The notes under the pieces were generated by a model. It was not told the DNA's origin and ran no database searches. It saw only the letters and a program-made list of their open reading frames with translations. The position numbers and the translations under genes were made by a program. A DNA stretch of 64,000 nucleotides, from the NCBI RefSeq assembly GCF_002288265.1, contig NZ_CP016778.1:62001-126000 (forward strand), given 5' to 3'. Below are positions 35,633 to 43,527 of the stretch, piece after piece; the first letter of the stretch is position 1; the number at the start of each line of letters is the position of its first letter. The DNA is from Candidatus Planktophila versatilis (lineage in GTDB: Bacteria > Actinomycetota > Actinomycetes > Nanopelagicales > Nanopelagicaceae).

Positions 35633-36817
35633 GTGTGGACTCGCACTGAAAAGATTCGAACAGCAATCTCACTTGGAGTAATTGCTGCGCTATTGGGAAC
35701 TGCCTTCATTCTCTCTTCATCGGAGAACTCATCCACTGCGCCCATATCACTTCTGATTGGCGCCAGCCTTGGTCTATTGCTTGAACGTGGTCGATTCTGC
35801 TTCTTCTGTATTTTCCGTGACGGAATTGAAGATAAGAACACCACGCCATTTCTATCGATTCTTATTGCAATTGCTACCGGATCTATCGGTTACGCAATCA
35901 TTTTCGGACAATTTCTGCCAGATACAACAACCGAACGCCTGCCACCGGTTGCCCATATTGGACCTGTGAGTTGGGTGCTCGTACTTTCTGCCTTCGCATT
36001 CGGCATTGGTATGGCACTTTCTGGTGCCTGCATTAGTGGCCATCTTTATCGTCTCGGGCAAGGTTATATTCGCGCTATTCCGGCGCTGATCGGAACGCTC
36101 ATCGGTTTTGTTCTTGCATTTCTTTCTTGGAATTGGCTTTATCTAAATGCAATCGCAGATGCACCAACCATTTGGCTTCCGCATTACTTTGGATATTCAG
36201 GTTCGCTCATCATTACCTTCATAGCCCTGATTGCACTCGCTCACTTTGTCATCAGAAAAGGCAAGAATTCAGATCCACTGCGCGTTGTCTATGCAGGACA
36301 GATTTCTATCGCGGCATCACTAAAACGTGCCATTACTGATCGCTGGAGCCCAATCACCACTGGGCTGCTCGTGGGAGTTGTTGGAACTATCGCCTACTTA
36401 CGTGTTGAACCGCTAGGTGTCACACGTCAAATAAGCACGCAGGCAAGAACATTCATGACTGAGAATAAAATTGGCGATGACACTCTGGTTGGCCTTGATC
36501 GGATGGCTGGATGTATTGCTGTCGTTTCTGAAACCATCACTAATAATGGTTGGCTCATCCTCGGCATCGTGGCATCATCTTTTGCAGCGGCTTTGGCTGG
36601 CAATCGCTTTAAGCCAGCACTTCCTACCGTGCGAAATGGCGCAACAGCGTTACTCGGTGGAGTTCTCTTAGGTTGGGGCTCCATGATTTCACTCGGGTGC
36701 ACCATTGGTGTTCTCCTTTCTGGCACACAAGCATTTGCCCTCTCTGGTTGGGTCTTCTTCGCCTTTGTATTTCTTGGCAGTTGGGTCGGAATCAAAGCCA
36801 AACTTCACACGCTCTAA
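35633..36817 (+). CDS. YeeE/YedE-family membrane transporter (thiosulfate uptake, TsuA-like)
   Basis: From the GTG at 35633 the protein has 394 residues and about ten membrane segments. It has the family's conserved Cys motifs: GRFCFFCIF, SGACISGHLYRLGQG and SLGCTIGVLLSGTQAFALSGW. Characterised relatives import thiosulfate through these Cys residues. The frame is open back to a TTG at 35561 and an ATT at 35576 overlapping the rhodanese stop. Those starts would place the 12-bp hairpin in the coding region, and the extra residues look unconserved. The start is therefore uncertain. Confidence 0.8.
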   Translation: MWTRTEKIRTAISLGVIAALLGTAFILSSSENSSTAPISLLIGASLGLLLERGRFCFFCIFRDGIEDKNTTPFLSILIAIATGSIGYAIIFGQFLPDTTTERLPPVAHIGPVSWVLVLSAFAFGIGMALSGACISGHLYRLGQGYIRAIPALIGTLIGFVLAFLSWNWLYLNAIADAPTIWLPHYFGYSGSLIITFIALIALAHFVIRKGKNSDPLRVVYAGQISIAASLKRAITDRWSPITTGLLVGVVGTIAYLRVEPLGVTRQISTQARTFMTENKIGDDTLVGLDRMAGCIAVVSETITNNGWLILGIVASSFAAALAGNRFKPALPTVRNGATALLGGVLLGWGSMISLGCTIGVLLSGTQAFALSGWVFFAFVFLGSWVGIKAKLHTL

Positions 36818-38185
36818 TTACCGAGCTTCGATAACTCCAGCACCTGTTCGCTTTGCTTCATACATTGCAGCATCAGCACGTTCAAGAAGGCTGTTTTCGC
36901 CATCATTGTGAGCGTGGCCAATACTGACGCCAATAGTGATGCTGTGGCCACGAATAATAAATGGATAACTTAAAGTTGCTTGCAGAGCAAATGCTGCCTC
37001 TAAAGTTCTTTCGTAGCTGCCATTAATCAAGACACCAAACTCATCACCACCGAGTCTGGCAAGGACAGCGCCTGTTGGCAGCGATCGACTAAATCGCTGC
37101 GCCACTTGTTGCAAAATCAGATCACCCACCTCGTGGCCGTATTGATCATTGACTGGTTTAAATGCATTGAGGTCAAGGAGTAAGAGCGCACCTTCGGTCT
37201 CTGAATATGTGGCAAGTTCTGCCACTAAGCGACGACGGTTAGGAAGTCCGGTTAGCTCATCGGTGCGTGCTAGCACCTTCTCTTCCCCAAGATTTCGTGC
37301 TTGTCTAATCACTATTGTCATTCGGATAAAGGCAAGAAAGAGGGTGGCGATAGTGGGAATGAGAATATAGATAGAGAAGATTCCGGGACGTAGCGCCATC
37401 AACGCGAGCAGAGTGGGGCTAATGAAGATTGAGAGTGCAATAAAGACTGGATGAATTGTCACCTCAGATGTAGTTGCGCTCTGTGCATGCCAAAAGGAGC
37501 TAGCAATGATGACAATTCCTATCAGCCAGCCATCATCGGAAATCTGACCGAAGGTGTAATTGTTATTGACGGAGAGCCACAGGTAGAACAGATCTGATGC
37601 GCTAAAGATAAGAATTCCAAGAAAGAGCAAGAGCGCACGCTTCTGTAGTCGATGCGTGATCACCGCTATTGCGGCCAGTGTAAGGAGTAATAAATCCGAT
37701 ACCGGAAATAACAGTGAGAAGAATTGATCTTGCACGTCAGAGATAGATTCTGGAAATACTTTCGAGAGAAAGAGCGCAGTGGCAATTGCTGAGATACCGA
37801 GCCCAAAGATCACTGAATCGAGCACTTCAATGGGATTTAATCGGCGCCCGCGCGAGAGAGTACGAGGGATGGCAACGAGTAAGAGTGGGTAGAAAAAGAG
37901 GTAACTGAGCTGGGCAAGAAACTGTGAAGTGTTGGAAAGTGGGTAGAAATCGGCGTAGCTATTAAGGAGTGAGCCAACTCCCCAGAAACCAATGGCAAGT
38001 GATGTCGTGGCAACTGCCACCGGGTCATTGCTTAAGGGTGCTTGGGTAATTGCCGCAATCGCAAAGATCCAGATTGCGTTATAGGCAATGAGATCGAGGG
38101 CTAGTGAGTTGCTGTGAATAAAGAGTTTAAGCAAGAGATGAAGCAGTAGGAGTGCCACCGGAAGAAACCTGATAGCGCGATACAC
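36818..38185 (-). CDS. Membrane-bound diguanylate cyclase (GGDEF)
   Basis: The 455-residue protein has about nine to ten membrane helices (residues ~1-285) and a GGDEF domain (~295-455) with DELTGLPNRRRL, DLNAFKPVNDQYGHEVGD and the active site LARLGGDEFGVLI. It should make cyclic di-GMP from GTP. The product-inhibition RxxD motif is absent; PTGA occupies those positions. No EAL or PilZ gene lies in this window. It starts with GTG, with TTTAAT 6 bases upstream. Confidence 0.85.
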   Translation of the reverse strand: MYRAIRFLPVALLLLHLLLKLFIHSNSLALDLIAYNAIWIFAIAAITQAPLSNDPVAVATTSLAIGFWGVGSLLNSYADFYPLSNTSQFLAQLSYLFFYPLLLVAIPRTLSRGRRLNPIEVLDSVIFGLGISAIATALFLSKVFPESISDVQDQFFSLLFPVSDLLLLTLAAIAVITHRLQKRALLLFLGILIFSASDLFYLWLSVNNNYTFGQISDDGWLIGIVIIASSFWHAQSATTSEVTIHPVFIALSIFISPTLLALMALRPGIFSIYILIPTIATLFLAFIRMTIVIRQARNLGEEKVLARTDELTGLPNRRRLVAELATYSETEGALLLLDLNAFKPVNDQYGHEVGDLILQQVAQRFSRSLPTGAVLARLGGDEFGVLINGSYERTLEAAFALQATLSYPFIIRGHSITIGVSIGHAHNDGENSLLERADAAMYEAKRTGAGVIEAR

Positions 38186-38190
38186 CTAAG

Positions 38191-38214
38191 AATTAAACAG
38201 GGGTGCTACCCCCT
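38191..38214 (-). terminator. Terminator of the secreted coiled-coil gene
   Basis: On the minus strand AGGGG-(6)-CCCCT (38214-38210, 38203-38199) is followed by GTTTAATT. A competing CCCCT/AGGGG pairing lies just upstream. The T tract also contains the -10 candidate of the diguanylate cyclase gene. Confidence 0.5.
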
Positions 38215-38253
38215 TATGAATAGGGGAATCGTTACAGCAGGTGAGCTATTGGC

Positions 38254-38859
38254 TTAGTAACCCTTTTTGCAGAGTAAGCCGGCTGATGATTGTGCATCAG
38301 AGACGCTATCTTTAAATGCAGCTGGAGCGCTGAGTAAGAGCGCTTTCTTTGACTCAAGATCTTTCACCTGTGCCGAAAGCTTTGACTTGGAGCTGCTGAG
38401 AATAAGCACAGCATTTGCAAGTTTTGATAGCGCGCCAGAAAGTGCCAGTTTTTCAGATGCATTAGTGGAGGCGTTCATAGATGCCTGTGACTTTGTCACC
38501 TGGGCACGTGCACTTTCATATGCGGTAGTCACATTTGCCAGAGCTGCGACCGCTTTCTCAAGTTCAGCATCAAGTTCAGCAGTTTGTGCAGAAATATCAC
38601 CTACGCTTTTTTGAGCCTTCACAGCGGCCTGGAATTGAGTAATTGCAGTTACGCACTCAACTGATAACCAGGTGAGCTTTGAATTCTTGACCATTGAATT
38701 CTTGGCACACTTGTACTTATAACCTGAGACAGAAGTTGTCGCATTGAGCTTTGAGCAAGCAGTGCCGTTGCTGATCTTGGCAGCAGATGCGGGCGCTGCG
38801 AAAAGTCCACCAGCGATAACTACAGTTGAAAGTAATGTGGCTGCTAATTTGCGGGACAT
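38254..38859 (-). CDS. Secreted protein with an N-terminal Cys-pair/Trp motif and coiled coil
   Basis: From ATG 38859, preceded by Shine-Dalgarno GGAGG, the protein has 201 residues. A Sec signal peptide ends near APASA|AK. A short motif follows (NGTACSKLNATTSVSGYKY, then KCAKN...KLTW): two Cys ~17 apart and a Trp. The rest is Ala/Ser/Lys-rich helix predicted as coiled coil, with a final Cys in GLLCKKGY. The same Cys-Cys-Trp motif occurs twice in the protein at 41290. No function is known. An in-frame start 9 codons upstream lacks a ribosome-binding site. Confidence 0.7.
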   Translation of the reverse strand: MSRKLAATLLSTVVIAGGLFAAPASAAKISNGTACSKLNATTSVSGYKYKCAKNSMVKNSKLTWLSVECVTAITQFQAAVKAQKSVGDISAQTAELDAELEKAVAALANVTTAYESARAQVTKSQASMNASTNASEKLALSGALSKLANAVLILSSSKSKLSAQVKDLESKKALLLSAPAAFKDSVSDAQSSAGLLCKKGY

Positions 38860-39133
38860 CGTGTTCCTCCGTCGGGTATGCGGCAATGGTAGCGAGACTG
38901 AGTTAAATTCCCGTGTAAAGGCGCTCTTTCAAGCATAGAAAATCGTGTGAATTTTGAATCTCAAATTGCGTGTATGATTAACCCATCGACGCACCCTGCA
39001 TCGATGTACTTCCCCCAAAGTGCGCCAGATGGCCACTTACTTGCGAGTCTTATCAAGACCCTGATGGCCCTAGTTCAGCTAGCTGGCCGATCTAACCGAG
39101 ACGCGCTTGTCGTCTCGATTGGTATCTATTTTC
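38860..39133 (+). promoter_or_regulatory. Intergenic region with promoter and structured leader of the helicase gene
   Basis: TATGAT with an upstream TG (38973-38978) is a candidate extended -10. The ~150-base leader after it can form a GGCC-CTAG/CTAG-CT-GGCC stem near 39066-39088 and a perfect 7-bp hairpin CGAGACG/CGTCTCG (39097-39103, 39111-39117) followed by a T-rich run. This suggests post-transcriptional control, common for DEAD-box helicase genes. A 93-codon frame from 38947 crosses the helicase start and is not considered coding. Confidence 0.4.
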
Positions 39134-41293
39134 ATGTCTCTACAAACACGTACCCCTGCCCCCGGCAAAGCTCGTCGCGCCGCAAAAGGCAAGCCCCGTC
39201 ACACAACTGCCCAGAAGGCTGCGCGTAAGACCGTAGCTGCTAAGCCTGCTGCTCGCGGAACTGCAAAACGCAGCGCGGAATCAAAGCCAATAGTTGCCAA
39301 GTCAACTATTGCCAAGAAGGCAACTACTGAGCGTTATTCAGATCGCGAAGTTGTTAGTAAGAAGGACGTTCGTTTAGCTGATCGTTCAAAGCTACGCGCA
39401 CAACGTTTTCAGGAGCGCACCGCATCTAAGTCAAAAAATATTGAAGGCGCACCAAAAGGTAATCCAAAGCAGAGCCGCGAAGAGCGCACATTCTCAAAGC
39501 CAGCAAAAGCATTTAAGGGATCTGCTCCAAAGCGCGCTGAATCTACATCGCGTTCTGCAAAGCCAGTCTCACGTGCGGCAAAGTTTGTGGAAGATCGCGC
39601 AGAGCGCGAATCACGTCCGTTCCGTCCAGATCGTCCAGAGCGTCCAGCGCAATCAGATACCCGTCCAACAAATCGTCGCGAGGCAGTGAAGGCAAAGATT
39701 GCACGTTCTGATGATGGTCGTCCAAACTTTATCCCGCAAAAGCGCGAAAAATTTAATCCAAGTGCGCCACGTGGTGCATCAACCCGCAGTGCTTCAGCAC
39801 GAAGTGCAGCACCAACTCGCGATACCGAAACTTCACAGCGTCCAGCTCGTGATCGTCGCAATGACTCACCGGCCTATGCCCGCGATGATCGTCGCGCATC
39901 AAAGACTCATTCAAATGTGGCAACCGATTTCGGCGCAGATGATAATTACATTTCAGTAAATTTAGCTGATGCCAACTTAGTTGAGGCAACACCTCTTTCT
40001 GAAGTAACAACTACTTTCCGTGACCTAGGAATCGCACCAGCGCTCTCAAACGCCCTTAGCGCCCAAGGAATCATGCATCCTTTCCCTATCCAGATTGCAA
40101 CACTTCCAGATGCACTAGCTGGCCATGACATCTTGGGTCGCGGACAAACTGGTTCTGGAAAAACTCTAGCTTTTAGCCTTGCACTGCTGACAAATATCAG
40201 CGACAAGGTTGCTCGTCCACATAAGCCACTGGCACTGATCTTGACCCCTACTCGCGAACTCGCGCAGCAAATTGATGAAGTACTTCGTCCACTAGCACGC
40301 GCAGTTGGCCACGAATCAGTAGTTATCGCTGGCGGAATGCCATATGCAAAGCAGATCACTGCCATGCGTAAAGCAACCGCAATCTTGGTGGCAACACCAG
40401 GTCGCCTGATTGACTTGCTCAATAAGAATGAAGTTCAGCTCGATCAACTTCAGATCACAGTTCTTGATGAAGCAGATCAGATGGCAGATATGGGATTTCT
40501 TCCGGTTGTGAAAGAAATTCTTGATCAAGCACATCTTGGTGGACAGCGTCTGCTCTTCTCAGCAACACTTGATCGCGGCGTGGATTCACTTGTGAAGCAG
40601 TACCTGAAGAATCCAAAGACACACTCATTACAAAATGACCGTGCTTCGGTTTCAACTATGGAACACCATGTTCTACAGATGCACCCTGGCGATAAAGATG
40701 ACATCACATCCCAGATTGCAGCACGTAATGGAAAGACAATTCTCTTCGTAAAGACACAACGCGGCGCAGATCGTTTAGCGGACAAGCTTGCTAATGCCGG
40801 TGTTCCAGTTGGCGCATTGCACGGTGGAAAGTCACAGGCAGTGCGTACTCGCACCCTTGCCCTCTTTAAGGAGCAAGAGAATTCAGCTCTCGTTGCAACA
40901 GATGTCGCAGCACGCGGTATTCACGTTGATGGAATCTCACTAGTAGTTCACGTAGATCTTCCACAAGATCACAAGGATTACTTACACCGTTCCGGTCGTA
41001 CAGCTCGCGCTGGCGAATCAGGAACTGTTGTCACTCTCTCCTCATCAAAGAATTCACGAGCAGTATCAGGACTTCTTACACGCGCAGGTGTGACACCGAA
41101 GTTCCATGATGTTCGCCCACTTGATGAAAAGCTGATGGTCCTTACGGGTGCGCAAGAGCCAACAGGTGTTCCTTATATTCCACCTATCGTTGAACGTAAG
41201 AGCCCACAAAGTGGATCACGTTCAGGTGGCGGCAATCGTCGTGGTGGTAGCAGTGGTGGATATCGCGGTGGCAATAGCCGTCGTGGTCGCTAA
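39134..41293 (+). CDS. DEAD-box ATP-dependent RNA helicase
   Basis: From MSLQTRTPAPGKARR the protein has 719 residues. The first ~270 are disordered and rich in Arg, Lys, Ser and Ala. The helicase core follows: Q-motif region (FPIQIATLPDAL), GRGQTGSGKT, LTPTRELAQQI, ATPGRLIDLL, VLDEADQM, SAT, ATDVAARGIHVD and HRSGRTARAGESG. A short Gly/Arg-rich RGG tail ends the protein. It unwinds RNA duplexes in ribosome assembly or mRNA decay. A start nine codons upstream is also open. The 3' end overlaps the convergent gene by 4 bases. Confidence 0.88.
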   Translation: MSLQTRTPAPGKARRAAKGKPRHTTAQKAARKTVAAKPAARGTAKRSAESKPIVAKSTIAKKATTERYSDREVVSKKDVRLADRSKLRAQRFQERTASKSKNIEGAPKGNPKQSREERTFSKPAKAFKGSAPKRAESTSRSAKPVSRAAKFVEDRAERESRPFRPDRPERPAQSDTRPTNRREAVKAKIARSDDGRPNFIPQKREKFNPSAPRGASTRSASARSAAPTRDTETSQRPARDRRNDSPAYARDDRRASKTHSNVATDFGADDNYISVNLADANLVEATPLSEVTTTFRDLGIAPALSNALSAQGIMHPFPIQIATLPDALAGHDILGRGQTGSGKTLAFSLALLTNISDKVARPHKPLALILTPTRELAQQIDEVLRPLARAVGHESVVIAGGMPYAKQITAMRKATAILVATPGRLIDLLNKNEVQLDQLQITVLDEADQMADMGFLPVVKEILDQAHLGGQRLLFSATLDRGVDSLVKQYLKNPKTHSLQNDRASVSTMEHHVLQMHPGDKDDITSQIAARNGKTILFVKTQRGADRLADKLANAGVPVGALHGGKSQAVRTRTLALFKEQENSALVATDVAARGIHVDGISLVVHVDLPQDHKDYLHRSGRTARAGESGTVVTLSSSKNSRAVSGLLTRAGVTPKFHDVRPLDEKLMVLTGAQEPTGVPYIPPIVERKSPQSGSRSGGGNRRGGSSGGYRGGNSRRGR

Positions 41294-42741
41294 CTAGCCG
41301 CCATAATCTCGAAGTAGGAAGTTTCCAAGGTTGTAAAGTTACTTACAATCCACGAGATTTCTAAATTTGTTAGTCGAGAATCAGTATCAACGTTAAGTCT
41401 CTGCGCGCGCGAGTCAATCTCCTGAGCCTGGGATTTTAACGAGTTTATCTGAGCAATCTTCTCTTTTGAGAATTTTCTACTTGAGGATTCCTTTAATGAG
41501 GTGTCTAGCATTTGCTGAATCTTTCTCGCCTTTAACCCAAGTTTTTGGACAGATATAATCTTCGCTTTAAGTTGGGCCAGTTGTTGTGGTGATAGCGCTA
41601 CAACTGGAACAGGCGCGGTTCTAGGAGCGGCTTCCACCTTTCCAATTTGGGACCAAGTAAAGACTCCAGAGCTATTAGCTCTACAAACTAAGTTAGTACC
41701 AGAAGGCTTTAATGCAGGAAGAATCTGATCCTTATAGGTTGAGGGACATGCACCTTCTGGAATCACCTGCAGGAGTTGCACGGGAGCTGGATGTAGATAA
41801 GTAGCCGAAAAAGTTCCAGATGCTAGGCAGGATATTTCTAATCGCAGTTCAATTTCCTTGCTACCTGTATATGAGATGTAACCAAACCCATGCAATCTAT
41901 CGAACCCACTTAGAGGCAAACTAACGTCAGAATATGTCGAAGGGATGCCAGGCCCATATGCGAGAGTCTTTACATCTAATCCAGACTGATCTAGCAACTT
42001 GGCAACGCAGCTATCCAGTCGCTTGGTAGTAGAAAAAGTGATATTTGATTCGGTCGCAAAATAGCCATCTTCAAGTGGTTTCAAACTATTTGCTACCCTC
42101 TTTGCATCTGGGAAACCAACTCTGATTTCCCCCAGTGGTTCCACACTTATATTTGATGGCAATACATTCTTTACCTCAGACTTAATTATTGGTTTTTGTA
42201 GCAAGGTCAGAGTTGGAAGAAGGCTATTTGAGTTTAGCGCCCACTCTATTGTGTAGCTTTGAATAGAGTATTCGGGGCACTTGAATGTGAAGGCAAGTGG
42301 AAGATTATTCTTGGAAGAGAGATCAACTGGTATCAGATATTCTTTTTTCTGACGATAAAAAACTCCTTCGTAAGAATCTGCAACTCCCCAGTTATAAACA
42401 AGAAAGCTCGCACAGTGCCCGAGGTATAGATCCTCTGCAAGCTCAAGACGTAAAATTGATTCCGATTCGATTGAACTTAACAGTGTCAATTTGCTTGAAG
42501 GTTTTTCTCTTGGTATCTCTTTGACAGTTATTGGCGCCTTCTCTTCTTTGTTTGCCCCAGTCTGAGTCCAAATGAGCGACTTCCCGACCTTCTTACACAC
42601 GAGTTTTATAGAGTTTGAGACTTTAATTGCACCGTTCTTACTGCAGACTGACCCCGATGATGTTTGTGCCGCAATCGATGGTGACGTCAATCCAGAGACA
42701 AGTGACAGAGCGAGGAATGCGGTGAAAACAATTTTTTTCAT
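41290..42741 (-). CDS. Large secreted protein with two Cys-pair/Trp motifs
   Basis: The 483-residue protein has a Sec signal peptide (residues ~1-25). One Cys-Cys-Trp motif lies near residues 28-62 (SGSVCSKNG..., KLVCKKVGKSLIWTQTG) and a second near 335-372 (GACPSTYKDQIL..., LVCRANSSGVFTWSQIG). A Lys/Gln-rich coiled coil runs from ~390 to the end. The middle ~270 residues look beta-rich and match nothing I recognise. Base composition is more AT-rich than its neighbours. It follows the SDR gene by 21 bases. Confidence 0.65.
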   Translation of the reverse strand: MKKIVFTAFLALSLVSGLTSPSIAAQTSSGSVCSKNGAIKVSNSIKLVCKKVGKSLIWTQTGANKEEKAPITVKEIPREKPSSKLTLLSSIESESILRLELAEDLYLGHCASFLVYNWGVADSYEGVFYRQKKEYLIPVDLSSKNNLPLAFTFKCPEYSIQSYTIEWALNSNSLLPTLTLLQKPIIKSEVKNVLPSNISVEPLGEIRVGFPDAKRVANSLKPLEDGYFATESNITFSTTKRLDSCVAKLLDQSGLDVKTLAYGPGIPSTYSDVSLPLSGFDRLHGFGYISYTGSKEIELRLEISCLASGTFSATYLHPAPVQLLQVIPEGACPSTYKDQILPALKPSGTNLVCRANSSGVFTWSQIGKVEAAPRTAPVPVVALSPQQLAQLKAKIISVQKLGLKARKIQQMLDTSLKESSSRKFSKEKIAQINSLKSQAQEIDSRAQRLNVDTDSRLTNLEISWIVSNFTTLETSYFEIMAAS

Positions 42742-42762
42742 ATCAAATTAAATCACAGTCGC

Positions 42763-43527
42763 TTAGCGCTGTTTCTTTCGCACATTCATCCCGATTTGGC
42801 GTACAAAACTTCTTGGCGCAATTGAAATAATTGCGACAAGTAACTTGTATTGCCATCCTGGAATACTCACCGGCTTAGCTGCCCGTGCATCTTTCCAAGA
42901 TTGCGCCACTAACTTATCGGCGTTAAGCCACATGAAACTTGGCAACCCTTTCATCTTCATTCGTCCACGCTGATGAAATTCGGTGCGAGTAAAGCCGGGG
43001 CAGAGCGCAGAGACAATAACGCCAGTTCCTTTGAGCTCTGTGTTCAGTGATTCAGAGAGCACGGTCAGATATGACTTAGCCGCGCTATATGTTCCACCAG
43101 CAATAAAGCCGGCAACGGATGACACATTGATAATCGTGCCAGATTTACGCTCTTTCATCCCGGGCAAGATCACATGCATTAAACGCATGGGCGCCCGCAC
43201 CAACACATTGAGTAAATCTTGTTCATCGCCCAAGTCACTTGCCGTAAAGGCCTTGTTGATACCAAAGCCTGCGTTGTTAATTAGCACTTCTATTTCATAG
43301 CTCTGAATGTATTTCTCAACAGATTTCACACCACTTTTGGTAGCTAAATCTGCCGGCAGTACAAATGTTTGAATCCCATACTTCTCACGTAGCCCAGCAG
43401 CACGTTCATGTAGTCGGGCTTCATCGCGAGCAACAAGTGCGATGTTGTAACCCTTGGATGCCAGTAAGCGCGTGAAACTTTCGCCTATTCCGGCAGTTGC
43501 ACCAGTTACTAGAGCCCACTGCGTCAT
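42763..43527 (-). CDS. Short-chain dehydrogenase/reductase
   Basis: The 254-residue classical SDR has the cofactor motif TGATAGIGESF, NNAGFG, the catalytic Ser in INVSSVAGF and the YSAAK dyad. The final ~45 residues (hydrophobic VAIISIAPRSFVRQ) resemble DltE/YqjQ-type SDRs. Substrate unknown. Its ATG directly follows the stop of the saccharopine-dehydrogenase-like gene. Confidence 0.82.
   Translation of the reverse strand: MTQWALVTGATAGIGESFTRLLASKGYNIALVARDEARLHERAAGLREKYGIQTFVLPADLATKSGVKSVEKYIQSYEIEVLINNAGFGINKAFTASDLGDEQDLLNVLVRAPMRLMHVILPGMKERKSGTIINVSSVAGFIAGGTYSAAKSYLTVLSESLNTELKGTGVIVSALCPGFTRTEFHQRGRMKMKGLPSFMWLNADKLVAQSWKDARAAKPVSIPGWQYKLLVAIISIAPRSFVRQIGMNVRKKQR

Noticed and set aside
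38947..39228. 93-codon frame upstream of the helicase
   Set aside because: It runs into the helicase coding region in another frame, and its composition (many Cys, Ser, Pro) is that of a shadow frame.
39409..39861. 150-codon antisense frame over the helicase N-terminus
   Set aside because: It is a shadow of the Arg/Lys/Ser-rich coding sequence (Arg codons read antisense give Ala/Ser/Thr); no domain and no promoter.
39136..39920. Lys/Arg-rich repeats that might be tandem DNA repeats
   Set aside because: They are low-complexity protein sequence typical of helicase N-termini; no exact DNA unit recurs.
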